Part shown: positions 53,145 to 64,000 of the stretch, piece after piece
Position numbering within the stretch: the stretch's first letter is position 1
Layout: each line of letters opens with the position of its first letter
Origin: Pseudopithomyces maydicus
Lineage: Eukaryota > Ascomycota > Dothideomycetes > Pleosporales > Didymosphaeriaceae
Assembly (NCBI GenBank): GCA_026873275.1
Contig: JANTUC010000003.1
Location: 1,674,001-1,738,000 of the forward strand
Length of the DNA stretch: 64,000 bases
Direction of reading: 5' to 3'
Notes under the pieces: model-generated
What the model saw: the letters and a program-made list of their open reading frames with translations, nothing else
Database searches by the model: none
What the model was told of the DNA's origin: nothing
Program-made: the position numbers and the translations under genes

Positions 53145-55598
53145 ATGAAGATGATGGAGCCCGTTGTCAGTGCATCCGAGCTTAGTACAGCACTTGCTCA
53201 GCTTGGACTCGGCCACTATGAAGAGCGTCTACGAGAGAACGGCTTCGAGAACTGGGAGGATGCGACAGCAATCACAGAAGCAGACATGGAGGCACTGGGT
53301 TTTAAGCTGGGTCATCGTCGGAAGCTTCAACGCGCAATACGCGAATACAATAGCACGTCAAGCACCACTCACGTAAGTATGGTATACAAATTTACCTTCA
53401 CAATCTGGAGGACTATCTATCGTTGGAAAACAGTCCGATGTAACGCCACAGCTGTCACGACAGGTAACACGTACGACTAGGCGATACCGACGGCATCCTC
53501 AACCAGATCCTAACGCTCCTACCAAGCCTAAAACGGCCTATGTACTCTTTGGTGAGCATGTTCGGCAAGACCCAGCACTCAGCGATTCATCTTTCACCGA
53601 GATCTCCAGGGAAACAGGGAAGCGTTGGAGTGAGATCTCCCGTAAGAATCGAGTGAGTATGTGGGAAGCTCCGGCTACTGACTACAAGGAAGAGCTCAAG
53701 CGCTATAAGCAAACCGAGAACTACCAGAACTATTCAACGTACCTGGAGAAATTAAGGCAAGAACGGCACAACGTAAAGCCAACAACACCGTCGGACAGCA
53801 AAGCCTTGCCTACTTTAGAGCCTGCATCTCCCAGCTGGCAGTCCTTACAGGGTCAGGAAGGACTCGAAGCTACCCCCCAGAGCACTCTCACATAGGGGAT
53901 GTAGACTTGGGGGGTCAGTCGCAAGATATGACCCCAGCTGTCAAATCGGGGATGGAGGAAGTGCGCCGTATCTCAACACTCCTCGGTTCAGACCTTGGTT
54001 TAACCAGGGTTGCCGCCTTCCCACAGGAAGACCTGGCAACCCAAGCTGTTGAAGCCTTCCTTTGTGGCACTGGTTCGCTCCTCTACTTTTGGGATCGTGA
54101 AGAAGCCTTGAGCCTTGTCGAGTCTGTGTACTACCCAGACAAGAACCCAAAACCGATATACGCGACCGAAGTCTTCGCAATGTCAGCAGTAGGGAGCTAT
54201 TGCGATGGAGGGGCTCACTCCATGTCGCTTCAGAAGGAATTCCTAGATTTTTTCCTATGCACACTGGCCTCGCCTTCTAATACGTGCGATCTCCGACGCA
54301 TGCGGCTTTTTGCTTGTCTGGCGATATGTCGCTTCACTAACAGTGTCGAAAGCGCAAGGAAACTATTGTGTAAGCGACTGGCGCTCTCCAGGTATGTACA
54401 CGATGAACTAACAGCTAGGAGTCTCAGCCCTAAGCATTGGGCGGCAGGCACTTACGGCCTCGTCATTTAGAGCCAAGACCCCCAAAGAGGAAGTACGTCG
54501 TTGGTGGAATGTATTTCGGAGCGTTGTCTTCCTAGAAAGGTATGCGCGCCCAGCATCTTACGGTCGCTATTGCCGGGTCACTAACATGTGTGTTCAGTTG
54601 GTTTGCCTATAACACCAGTCACGAAACACGGGTTATCAGCCAAGATTTGAATGTACTATCCTTCCTACCGTTTACCCACATCACGCTGTGCTTCACAATC
54701 GTTCGTCTCCAGACATCCACTAACGCTGCGCAGTTATACCACTCTCCTCGTTCGCATGCGGAACGTGGGTCCGGAATCTTTCAAGAGCGCGTTGTCGAAC
54801 TTGGTCAGCTAGCCGCATACGTGGCGCTGGATCTGAACACCGCAACTCGATCGAAAGCCGCGCAGGCGCGAGCCTATTTCGAGTCCCTGAACGAATGGCA
54901 CCGTACCCTTCCACCGCCGCTGCAGCTGAGTCGGCTCAGTCTTGCAGACCCACTCACGATGAACTGGCACACGAAGCGGTCTCTTCTGCAGCTACATATT
55001 CTGTTCTTGGGTCTGTTTATCGAGCCATACCGAGATTGCTTAGTTGAGCTTGGGAGGTATCGCCTGAGCAATACCCCGGTCGAGGCGGAAGATTTGGAGG
55101 TTTTGAAAGCCGTCGAAGAGCAATGCATCCTGGCGGCACGACAATCCTCTCGAGTGGCATCGCTACTGCAGATCGACAACTTGATTCGATCCCACTGTTG
55201 GGTTTCTGTGTAGGTCAACTCCAACGGGAACCGTCCCACGATCTCTGACGCAAAATATCGGTTCCAGGTATACTAGCTTCACTGGCTGCGCGATCCTTCT
55301 ATTCAGCGCTTCGCAGAAACTACTCGAGCTTCGCACAGAAGAAGTTGGCCATGACTTGTCATACGCATCTCCACATTTAAATGTTCTCTCCTTATGTAGC
55401 TGTGACAACGCGACGGCGAGAAGGCTATATACTCCACTGCAGATTGTTTTCAATGACATCAGAGAGGTCATGGTCTCGCCAGTTTATCGCAGAATGCGTG
55501 AGTTGCGTATCTTTGTCAAGGACGTAGCGCTCGTGCCGCAGCCGCATTACGACGCTGCTGAAGGTGCGGGGAGGTTAGCAGGACCATGTTGGACATAG
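53145..55598 (+). CDS. Regulator combining SAM domain, HMG box and fungal TF (MHR) domain
   Basis: Six exons: 53145-53372, 53464-53851, 53896-54369, 54422-54539, 54598-55209 and 55268-55598, giving 716 residues with all phases consistent. Residues ~10-70 are a SAM domain (LAQLGLGHYEERLRENGFEN, then ALGFKLGHRRKLQRAI). Residues ~85-155 are an HMG box (PNAPTKPKTAYVLFGEHVRQ, FTEISRETGKRWSEIS, YKEELKRYKQTENYQNYSTY). Residues ~195-600 match the fungal-specific TF middle region seen in C6 factors (RRISTLLGSDLG, WWNVFRSVVFLES, SLLQLHILFLGLFIEPYRD). No C6 zinc cluster is present, so DNA binding would rest on the HMG box. The 44-nt intron 53852-53895 is the least certain join. It is probably a nuclear factor; target genes unknown. 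Confidence 0.75.
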
Positions 55599-56835
55599 CA
55601 AGACGCATCATGGATGTGCTTCAACAAAGCCTCAGCTTTTAAAGCGCAACGAGTATGCAAGCCTGACCTAGGGCTTAACTGAGTGAGGCGAGGAGACCAA
55701 GCGACTGGCTGTGACAGCAGTGAAGGAGGCAAAGCCGGAAATAATGGTTTTCGTTGTCAGCTGAGGCCGTAGTGAGTGGACTGCCAGCCAGTCTGGACCA
55801 TAATCAAAGCATGGTCAGCTTCTTGTGGCCAGTCCAGGTAGTTTGACATGTGCGCCAGGATCTATTGGTACGCCGACCATTGTTAAGCTATCGGTTTGCT
55901 ATATTTGTATGACTCGAGAATCCGTACCGCTAGTAGATAGGAGGGCCCTGGCTACCCAAGTGTACCAATACAAGTAGTATAGTCCCTGCAGGACCGGGAT
56001 CATGGTCGCTTTGTCCTTGCATTTTGCTCGAGATGCTAGTCCGCTGCCGGGACAATGGTTTCTCCCCGCCAAGGAAAAGACCTAAACTTGAACATAGTGG
56101 AGTGTGCGTCCATCGGAGCCTCTTGCACACTATCGTCGATCGGCTTTGCGCGATACGTAGCGCTTAGTGCACTGTGCACCTCTGGCACCAGCCGAAAAAC
56201 TACCTGAGGACTATCATCTGTCTCAATCGAGGACGAAACTGTATCATTGCAAGAACAGTTCGATCTCCTGGATTGTGTCCACCGTGATCAAGGACCTCCT
56301 TGCCCCAATATTCCACCTTTCCAAAAGCAACAGCCAGCCACTTCAGTCTTTGGAAAGAAGTCATTATGTTTTGCGATATCAGCTCTAATATTGTACCACT
56401 CTCGTGTAAGAGTCCCAACGAGCTAGCCCTATAAAGGGACCCTGCCCTTCCTCATCCACGAGGATAAAAGGACGATATGCGTGGTAAAGAAATCCACCCA
56501 ACCGTATTACTATGGTCTGTCGGCGGCAGTATATTACTCAGATAAGTAACCTTCCAAATCCTGTCGATTCCTGCGGAGCTCTTGCCACCCAATTAGAATG
56601 TGCGATCCTCAACGATCGGACGGTGTCAGAAGCCATCACGATCAAACGTGAGGGTGGGTCTAGCACCTTGTCCTGCGGTTAGGTTACCTAGGCGGGCCGC
56701 TGCAAAACGAAAACCGTTTGCCACAGGCCATGGGTTCGCTAGCGGGAACGAAACGATTCTGGCCGCTACGATCCGCCTACTCGTTTGCAGCGTGGCGAAT
56801 AGCGGTACATGAAGGATACCTGGAGACGTTGTTCC
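55599..56835. other. Intergenic, no gene seen
   Basis: Short frames on both strands without domain patterns. The interval ends at the 3' end of the nuclease-like gene. Confidence 0.4.
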
Positions 56836-58405
56836 TTAGACCTGGTTTATCGGCACACGAGCATCCGGAAGGTGGCGTATTGCCACCACCCGCAGGGAGG
56901 ACAGCCATTCCGCACCCGCCCTAGCCTTTGTGATGTCGATCAGATTGACAAACAACCTCTTTGAACTCTCAAGCGTGAGTGTATTGCCCAAATCCAGCGG
57001 TCCGAAGAAGAAGAGCTCGTACTCATCTTCAGGAGGAGGCATCAATCTTTCTTCCACTTCCATTTGCTGTGTATCCTCGTCTCGATTTCCAAGAGGCTCC
57101 GCTGCAACGCCGGTGCGTGTCATGACGCGCGCAGCAGCGACGCGCAGGATCCAATTATCGCCATCGATCTCAATGGCAAAAACCGGAAACCCAACGTCCC
57201 ACTCTTCATACCTCCGTTTCGTAAATTCGGCGGCAATCCACGCGGCGAGCTGGACTGTCGGGTCGCGGGCGACGTGTCGGCGCTTAACCTCGATGTTAAG
57301 AAAGATTGGAGTTTCGTTTGCGAACGAGGCGGTCTGATTGACAGACGGGGTGGTTGTGCAGTATTTGGTACGGCGGAGTGTTTTGAGCGTGGTTCGGTGT
57401 AGATCAAGACCAACGACATAATCGATGCGTTTGTCGAGGTCACGGTAGAGGGCAGGGTCTTTGGAGAAAGGAACGAGCTCGACAGGCGTCCTCAAACTTT
57501 CTTTAACTCGTATAATGTATCCTCGAACAACAACTATGCACATACACATCAAGGACAGCAATCTTCGTATCGGGAATAGAAGGGTTTTTGAAGCTTTCGA
57601 TTCGCCGCAAGAGATGCAGTATGGCACCCACCACTACGGATATCCAGTGAGGCTCGGTTGTTGTGTCGCGCCATTTTTCTGCCTGCTCGAATTCGTCGGA
57701 CAAAGTGTCGTCGACGATCCTACAGTCGTAGTTGGTGAGAGCAACGGGGGCGTTCGTTAGCGAGCCGAACTGTCGATTCTGACGCTGTCAGTATACCATG
57801 CTTCGGTGGACAGAAACCGAGCCTACCTCGCAGCGGCTCCACAGCTGCGTGACTGAGTCGGGCAGCGATATACCAGCCTCTTCGACATCCCGTAGAGGGA
57901 GAAATTCGATGTTCGGGTTCAGGTATGCCAGGTCCGCCTTCGTGGAAGCTGTCTTCTTCTTTGGAGGGGACAGCGAGCGCAAAGACGATATGGGCGCTGG
58001 AAATGAGGTTGCATCTTCAGAGAATGTATTGCTTATGCTTCGCTGAATGTCCGCGTTGGCGTCTTCCAGTCGCCCCTGCTAGCCTTTTCGTTGTGTAGTT
58101 ATCACGACTTCCTTCGCTAGCACCGCCTCCTTCCTTGGAGATCTGTATCGGGTCGATCGGCGCGTCGGTGAGACAGGCATGTGGTGTGTCGCAGCGTTCA
58201 ACCGTTGCCCGGTGGTGGAGAGGCTACGCAGCACCCGCTGGCGCTTAGCAGCGTGGACCGCATCGCCATGGCCGGCCTCGGAATCGGGAACCGCGACAAC
58301 CCAGCGCACAATGTCGGAGCCTTGCTTGGAAGAGGGTTGGGCGTGTAGGCAGTCAAATACAATTTCATCATGTGTGCGCTTGCATGAATACCGAGCGATA
58401 GTCAT
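56836..58405 (-). pseudogene. PD-(D/E)XK nuclease-like domain gene with one in-frame stop
   Basis: Exons 57827-58405, 57546-57778 and 56836-57496 (introns 57779-57826 and 57497-57545) give ~490 codons, broken once by TAG at 58079-58081. Before the stop: a basic Ser/Arg leader (VSPTRRSTRYRSP). After it the same frame continues (QGRLEDANADIQRSI, LRSLSPPKKKTASTKADLAY). The C-terminal part matches the fungal PD-(D/E)XK nuclease-like family: RIDYVVGLDL, PIFLNIEVKRRHVARDP, VQLAAWIAAEF, PVFAIEIDGDNWILRV, with E-x-K as the likely catalytic pair. The final codons run through the terminal-repeat copy at 56870-56930, so the original C-terminus may have been replaced. Exon 3's acceptor is uncertain by a few bases. 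TAG from CAG fits a C-to-T change. Confidence 0.7.
56870..56930 (-). repeat. Terminal-repeat copy overlapping the 3' end of the nuclease-like gene
   Basis: Reads TATTGCCACCACCCGCAGGG, AGGACAGCCATTCCGCACCC and GCCCTAGCCTTTGTG. It matches the outer half of 47060-47130 with scattered changes. Its outer end faces right, into the gene, and it supplies codons reading KARAGAEWLSSLRVVAIRHL. Confidence 0.65.
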
Positions 58406-58722
58406 GAGCGACCGCGGTAATTAGGGTGGCCTACAATTATCGAGTGTCGATGCGATGCTGTTGTTTGTTTGATGATCGCGGGCCTACGTAAGCATGGCGC
58501 TGTCGCCTGAGTCAGCTACATGACTCGATATGCCAGCGCCAGTGATTGCCAAGATGTAGATCATCCAAGTTCGATGCTGAACCAGTGCTTTAGCGGCCCC
58601 GCCAAACAGATGCTCGGTTCTAGACTTACGCGAACTTAGAGCAGTAGCAACTGGTAGACCAGCTCCGCTTACAAGCTTGGCTCTGACTGTCCTACGCATA
58701 CCTTCAACCTCGCTATCCTACG

Positions 58723-58835
58723 CAAGGCTAGGGCAAGAGCGGGTTGGTCGTTATCCCCGATATCGCGTAGCTGCACCCAGTCACATGAACAGTGTTACTA
58801 AGCGTACTGGTTCAACTCTGAACCAGTCTAGAGTT
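58723..58835 (+). repeat. Terminal-repeat copy at the left edge of repeat R2
   Basis: Starts CAAGGCTAGGGCAAGAGCGG and continues with GTTGGTCG. The inner part (CTGCACCCAGTCACATGAAC, GTGTTACTAAGCG) aligns with the inner half of the copy at 42929-43043. Confidence 0.6.
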
Positions 58836-59070
58836 TTTCTACAGATGGATCCAATAACTACGGGTTGCCGTTCCTGCCCCCGTTATAGGCCGGCATCGTC
58901 TGGCACAAACGTGTAACTCAGAGTCCTCTTTGGTCGTAATTTGCATGTGTGTTGAGCGCTCTTGATACACTACCATACTAGCTGTCTTTGTTGTTGTTAC
59001 GATCGACTTGACCGTACAGCTTACCATCATTCGAAGCTCTGAGAAATCGTCGCGTCCAGGGCAAGGTCAG
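58764..59070 (+). repeat. Dispersed repeat copy R2, partner of 20613-20960
   Basis: The less mutated of the two copies. Shared landmarks with R1 run in the same order: TGTTACTAAG, CTGAACCAG, GTTGCCGTTC, TTTGGTCGTA, TTGTTACGAT and ACCATTATT/ACCATCATT. It ends beside another terminal-repeat copy at 59062, and R1 shows a degraded version of that junction too. Confidence 0.7.
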
Positions 59071-59112
59071 GGCCGGTGCGGCCTGGCCGTCCTCCTTGCT
59101 CGTGGTGGCAAC
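59062..59112 (+). repeat. Terminal-repeat copy, outer end facing left
   Basis: Reads CAAGGTCAGGGCCGGTGCGG, CCTGGCCGTCCTCC and GTGGTGGCAAC. The preceding CCAGGG resembles the CTAGGG before the copy at 42929. Confidence 0.7.
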
Positions 59113-60562
59113 CGGCCGCTTTGCCGCCGCTAATGCGCTGGGGAATTAGATGTGAGTAACAAAACCTGCATGCACCTTTTGTATACAGTATCGGTATGGC
59201 GAGCCCAGGTGTTTTTAGATGAGCTCCCGGTTGTATGGAAGATTGCGAATGAGGTAGAATGCATCTACTGTTGTTTTGTCATCAGTATTCTGATACCAGC
59301 TGATAAGTTTTAGCTACATTCTTTTGGAACAGAAGGTAATCAAGCTACCATGGAGCCACGGAAGGACTTGGACGTTTCCTTGGTGACCAATTTTCCGTTG
59401 TGTTTGGGAAAGCTCCCGCAGCTACGGTATAACACAGCACAGTACACAGTATGACCAGGACATTGAGAGGTGGTTACAATGCGAAAATTGGTAAGCATAG
59501 CCAGACAAGAATTGTAGGTATAAGAGTATATCTAGAGCGGTGAACTCGAACTGTTAAGCGCGGTGTTGGGAAATTAGAAGGCGATCACGGCTACTAAATC
59601 AGTTGTCGAGACTTTCTGCTCTGACCTATCGCTTACCTCGGGCATCCTGATTTCAGAACCCAATCGAATTCGACGAGGTCTTGGCATGCACGAAATACCG
59701 GAAAGCAGAATCTATGATTCCGACATCGTTCAAAGGGCGCAAGTGTTAACGAGTCTTCCAGATAGGATTGTCTAAAGTACATCCAGTTTGCGATTTGTGA
59801 CCTCTCTGCGCTTGCAATTGGGACTTCAGCTAGCCGTCTCCTTCCAGCAAACTTCGTCTCCAATCGTATGATGGATGCTGGACTGCCATTTGTCTGGGTT
59901 CGCGTGCTTTTAGGTTTCGGGAATGCCTTTCATGTGAAGGTGTCTCTGCATCTCGCCAATTTCTGTTGGCTTCACAAGCTTCCTTGACCAACCTACTGCT
60001 TATTGATTTCCTTGATGGGTGTGGTTGCTGCAACTTCCACAGCAATTCCATACGAAACGATGGAGACGCGCGAGCTGGTGGCGAGAGCGAGAATGGGAAA
60101 CAAACAGCAACGATTAATGCACGAATGGCAGCTGACTAATTTATTATGTTGGCAAAAAACCTTGGTTGTTCGCAATTAGGCTGTACTAGAGTCACAATAC
60201 CATAAATGTCTTGCTTGTTTCGTATACACCAATTAGTGTGGTCGGACTCTGCTCCAGCCCAGCAAGGGAAAAAACTGATTGGTTGGGAGATTGCCGGCTG
60301 AACCTACCTCAGCTGGCATCCCCACTTTGATCTCCAGGGATCTACGTCATCCCACACTCAGCTGCTAATGAATAGGGATTAGTGGCGACTGCTCTTATGG
60401 CCGCTCGTGATCCCGCCAACACTGGTAGGTATAGTTCCGACACTTCAAGAAAAGTGGGGAAGCCCCACGTCCTTATTGATGAAGCTCAACCCAGCATTGA
60501 TGTGGGTGATAGTATGGTTCCACTAAGGAGATGCTGACTCTGAAGAAGATGTTGCTTCGATC

Positions 60563-63139
60563 ATGTCCTTCAGAACATTCAATCGTACGCCTGGTTCGAA
60601 AAACGGGAAGGTCGCAATTCCTCGCATACAGCGACCAGACCAGCCAAAGCATTCCCCAGCCCGAAAAAGAGTCTCCCGCGCGTGCACGACCTGCCGCTCC
60701 CACAAGGTCAAATGTTCTGGAAATGCACCTCAGTGCAAGCGTTGTGAGACAACTAGTAGCGATTGCACATACATCATGCCTCGTAAGGACCGTCTCAAAA
60801 GGTCAATAAAATCTCTGCCAGGAGCTTATCTGGTACTGACAAAGCCAGTGTAACCGAGCGATGCATTCAAATGGCCGGATTGTTAAAGAAATTGCGGGCT
60901 TTTGCCGATGAGAGTGACACTGCACGCATAGAAGACCTTATTGAGGCTGTATGTCTTCCTTTTTCTTCACACCTTACACGCTGCCGGTATCTCTAGTTGC
61001 TTGTGTTGGACAAATAAACTCGTTCGTGCAGAACGATGTGGGTACTCCACACTAACATAGTCAGACTGAAGAGGTCACGACCGAGAATCGTCGCTCGCCT
61101 CTATCTAACCCCGATATCGGCGATGAATATTCAAGAGATTCTGAAACTGTCTTCGATCATAGGTCGCCTGAACGATTACAAGTGCTGAACACTGAGTGCT
61201 TAGACCTTATCGATGAGAATCTGCATGAGAACGATAAGTCGCGCGCTACTGGATTTGTAGGACAGAGCTCAGATGTACAATGGCTCCGAAGCCTTCTCCT
61301 CTCGGAGCGTGTTGATAATGACGTGACATTCGAGGGAGGGTCTCGCGTGGCTAGTAATCAGCAGGTGAGCGCCATTACGTACTATCTAGACTACGAAGGC
61401 ATTGAGATTGGATTCCAAGTTGATCCATATGAGCTCCCTGCATTCGATGTGGTTGAGCAACTACTCTCTGTTTACATGGAGAAAGTGCATGATGCTTTCC
61501 CGATCCTTCCACGCAGACTTTTCGAAGGCCAATGCAGGAATTATTTTGATTCGTTGAGAAACGGCTTGACGCTGCCACTGAACACGAAATGGCAGGCCAT
61601 ATTGAACATGGTCTTTGCAATAGGATCCAAGTACTTGTGCCTTTCCAAGATAAGTGGGCGGGCATGTGAACAAGATCACAGAAAATACCGTACCCGGGCA
61701 GAGGCACTCGCGGTAAACGAGTCTACACTGGAACAACATCCTTGTCTATTGCAGATTCAAGTTATGGGACTGTTAGCTTTTTATTATGTCTCAGATGGAC
61801 AAGTAGCTCGGTAAGTTACATACCCCATGAACAAGATAGCCAGACTAAGCTTTGCAGTGCCTGGACAATCGTTGGTGTGGCTCTTCGGTTTGCCATGGCT
61901 CTCGGCTTGCATGTTCGAAACGAAGACCGATCCGCTTCGGAAGCACAACGGGAGATGTTAAGTAGTATTTGGTGGAGTCTTTACCGGCTTGAACGGCAGA
62001 TCGGAGTCATGACAGGCCGACCCAGTATGATTGTGGAACAGTTTTGTTCAGTCCCATTGTCAGCACCTTATTCTGGGCAATACGTCTCAGAGAATGCCAG
62101 AACTGTGAACGGTCTGTGGAGATCTAACGCGCCATTCACTGACTCCTTTAATTCACATAGTCACAAGGTTGGCTCTTGTCCCACGAAAAACGTAGGTTTG
62201 GAAGAAGTATCTGCACACTTTGGTGTGGCAGATGATGGCACTGACCTATGTTTTAAAGCAGCGGTACAGCTACATACCATCACACAAAGCATCGTAACAT
62301 CGCTCTACACCTCTGGAACGAGGATGCATTCGCCAGACGAATATCAACAATACATCGTCCAGCTTGACCAACGGCTTGAGGATTGGCTCGCGAAGCTCCC
62401 GGGAGAGCACAACTTCCAAATGCATCCTCATGACTGGTCGGCACCGCAAGCTCCGTTTCTTCGCGAACGCACATTGCTGGCTTTTCAGTTCTACAGTGCC
62501 AAGATCTTATTGACACGTCCTTGTCTAGGAGGCTTCACGGCATCAGGAGAGCACACTCACGCAACAATACCAGCTAACTTTACTCAGCGGATGGCCAGCA
62601 CTTGTATTGAGACAGCGCAAGCTGTCGTAGATCTGCTCCCGGAACAGCTATACCTTCATTTCATGTACGAGTACGGACCGTGGTGGACTATGGTGCACAA
62701 CCTGATGCAGGCCCTTGCTGTACTGCTTCTTGCTCTTCATTATTCTTCAGAAGCGTCAGAAGACCATGCTGTGCTTGCGAGATATTGTCGAAAGATCGTT
62801 CGCTGGTTGCATAGCCTCGATAATGCTCTCGCTGATCGCGCATACCGAGTGGCTGTTCACTGCTTCGAAGCAATCGCAAATCGGTTGGAGCTGCCTGTTT
62901 CCGATGAGTTTATCACGGGAAACCTCTTCTCAGCGTCCTACGTAAAACCCAACCTTGAGACACAAGCAGCGAATGATAGGATACTTCCACTGGACTCGAG
63001 TGCTTCCTACAACTACGCTAGTGTTGCAGATTCTTCTGCTTTTCTAGCTCACGGCTCTTCTATGGTTGATAGAATGGAATTGCGTTCGTGGAACGAACAA
63101 GCCTCTTACCGGTATCAAAATAGCATTAATAAGCCGTAG
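60563..63139 (+). CDS. C6 zinc-cluster transcription factor, copy C (intact)
   Basis: Exons 60563-60801, 60849-60948, 61065-61810 and 61858-63139 give 788 residues with all phases consistent. Introns have GT/AG ends and CTGAC/CTAAC branch sites. The zinc cluster has six cysteines at 41, 44, 51, 58, 61 and 68 (RACTTCRSHKVKC...), the Gal4-type two-zinc fold that binds CGG half-sites. A short helix (ERCIQMAGLLKKLRAFADES) follows and may dimerise. Residues ~160-650 are the fungal-specific TF middle region (RATGFVGQSSDVQWLRSLLL, FPILPRRLFEGQ, MALGLHVRNEDRSASE, IGVMTGRPSMIVEQFC, MYEYGPWWTMVHNL). The C-terminus is Ser-rich. It is the only copy of three here with an uninterrupted frame. Target genes are unknown and no metabolic cluster is beside it. 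Confidence 0.93.
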
Positions 63140-64000
63140 GCTTCTTTCAAATTCTCGAAACGCCAGGTAGCAGTGGCGGGAAAGCATGCATTGAAATTCT
63201 AGATACAATTTGGAGCGGGCCAAAAAGCAGACACCGAGTATGACATAAGGAAGAGTAGAACCAATGCAGGAAGATTGTTACGCAATAATATGCAGCACAG
63301 TGGTATCCTAGCTCGGCGCGGATGATCGGGTTGTAGAACTTGATTCGCTGGGTCGTGCTAATCCGGTCTAATCGAATATAGCACAGGAAAAAGTGGAACC
63401 GCTTTGTACTGTACTCTTTCAGAGGCTGCTGTGTTGTGATCGTCTCGTTGCCTTAGTATACAAATTAGCGATTCGTAAGGTTCCTGTTCAGACTGCGTCG
63501 CATCTGGCCATATTCGGCACAGCTTGGTACGATTATTCGTCCGCCTAGGTTAAAATATGACCTAATCGCGAAAATAAAAGTTGCCTCAAGGAGTAATTCT
63601 TGAGCCTTGTTGATTCTACCGGGAAATCCTCCCAGCAAATTAGAACAATATCTGGAACGGCTGGATCAACATGACAGATTTTAATAAGACACGGGCACCG
63701 CAATATTCCGCATCAATATATTTTACCTCCCAATTAACTATCTGGCTTCTTCATCAGAATGGTCGAAGCTATTTTCGACGTCAAATATAGAGTGTTTTCT
63801 GTATCGAGCCCGTTGCTAGGACAAAATGTACAACAGCGGTCATTCCATATCTGCATTGATAGCGTCAACTTGCGGATAGATAGTCCGCACCAATCATAGA
63901 GAGTCTAATGCAAAACGGTAATTGCTGCCAGAACCAATCAGAGAAAGCTTGAACAAACTTCCTCCCACCTACTGCTATGGTAATCAATCATCAAGGATTG
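63140..64000. other. Intergenic to the window edge, no gene seen
   Basis: Only the 3' flank of the C6 factor and AT-rich sequence around 63540-63740. Nothing recognisable. Confidence 0.4.

Larger units (their letters stand above)
58406..60562. other. Intergenic with repeat copies, no supported gene
   Basis: Holds terminal-repeat copies at 58723 and 59062 and repeat R2. Minus-strand frames at 59633-60051 overlap in different phases and show no recognisable domain. The last few hundred bases precede C6 factor copy C. Confidence 0.4.

Noticed and set aside
60802..60821. 20-nt intron after the zinc cluster in copy C
   Set aside because: It would restore a frame, but a 47-nt intron (60802-60848) with a CTGAC branch site gives the correct frame too, and an equivalent site exists in copy B.
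1..64000. Secondary-metabolite gene cluster
   Set aside because: The P450, NRPS remnant and regulators are separated by unrelated genes and the NRPS is broken; no set of co-located enzymes is seen.
1..64000. CRISPR arrays or bacterial operons
   Set aside because: No short regularly spaced repeats of that type were found; introns and protein families show a fungal nuclear genome.

Overview
The window reads as nuclear DNA of a filamentous ascomycete (Pezizomycotina; Dothideomycetes is my best guess, species not asserted). Genes lie on both strands without operons. Most have short introns of about 45-60 nt with GT/AG ends and a CTAAC/CTGAC branch site. The families are typical of the group: HET-domain proteins, an NB/TPR NLR, C6 zinc-cluster factors, a cytochrome P450, a ferric reductase and WSC-type secreted proteins. 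Exon joins were deduced by eye from frame continuity, splice signals and family conservation; no alignment or search was run.

Layout. 0-13 kb: edge fragment, coiled-coil gene, degenerate kinase divergent from a small gene, ferric reductase, interrupted MADS-like gene, unknown coiled-coil protein, mucin-like membrane protein, small secreted Cys-rich protein, and an interrupted acidic ORF. 13-17 kb: truncated, frameshifted C6 factor (copy A) and a Tc1-type transposase with one frameshift. 18-34 kb: P450, F-box-like gene, astacin-like metalloprotease with H-type lectin modules, secreted Cys-rich protein, and the broken tail of an NRPS. 34-48 kb: F-box/ankyrin gene, HET-ankyrin pseudogene, WSC protein, intact HET protein and a 1,053-residue NLR with near-identical TPR repeats. 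48-64 kb: bZIP factor, C6 factor copy B (two frameshifts), an unusual SAM-HMG-fungal TF protein, a PD-(D/E)XK-like gene with one stop, and intact C6 factor copy C.

The 34-59 kb part looks like a fast-changing accessory region. It carries allorecognition-type genes in intact and decayed states. It also carries several copies of a terminal-repeat family whose outer end contains CAAGGTCAGGGC. One facing pair (42929-43043 and 47016-47130) brackets the whole NLR gene; another (34164 and 35379) brackets the F-box/ankyrin gene. Outlying copies of the family occur near 20.6 kb and 58.7-59.1 kb. Several disabling changes are G:C to A:T transitions, consistent with repeat-induced point mutation (RIP), though RIP is inferred.

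The three C6 copies (A 13.2-14.9 kb, B 49.9-52.5 kb, C 60.6-63.1 kb) share exon plan and sequence. Only C is fully open, with all six zinc-ligand cysteines. I see no coherent biosynthetic cluster: the P450, NRPS remnant and regulators are scattered, and the NRPS is dead.
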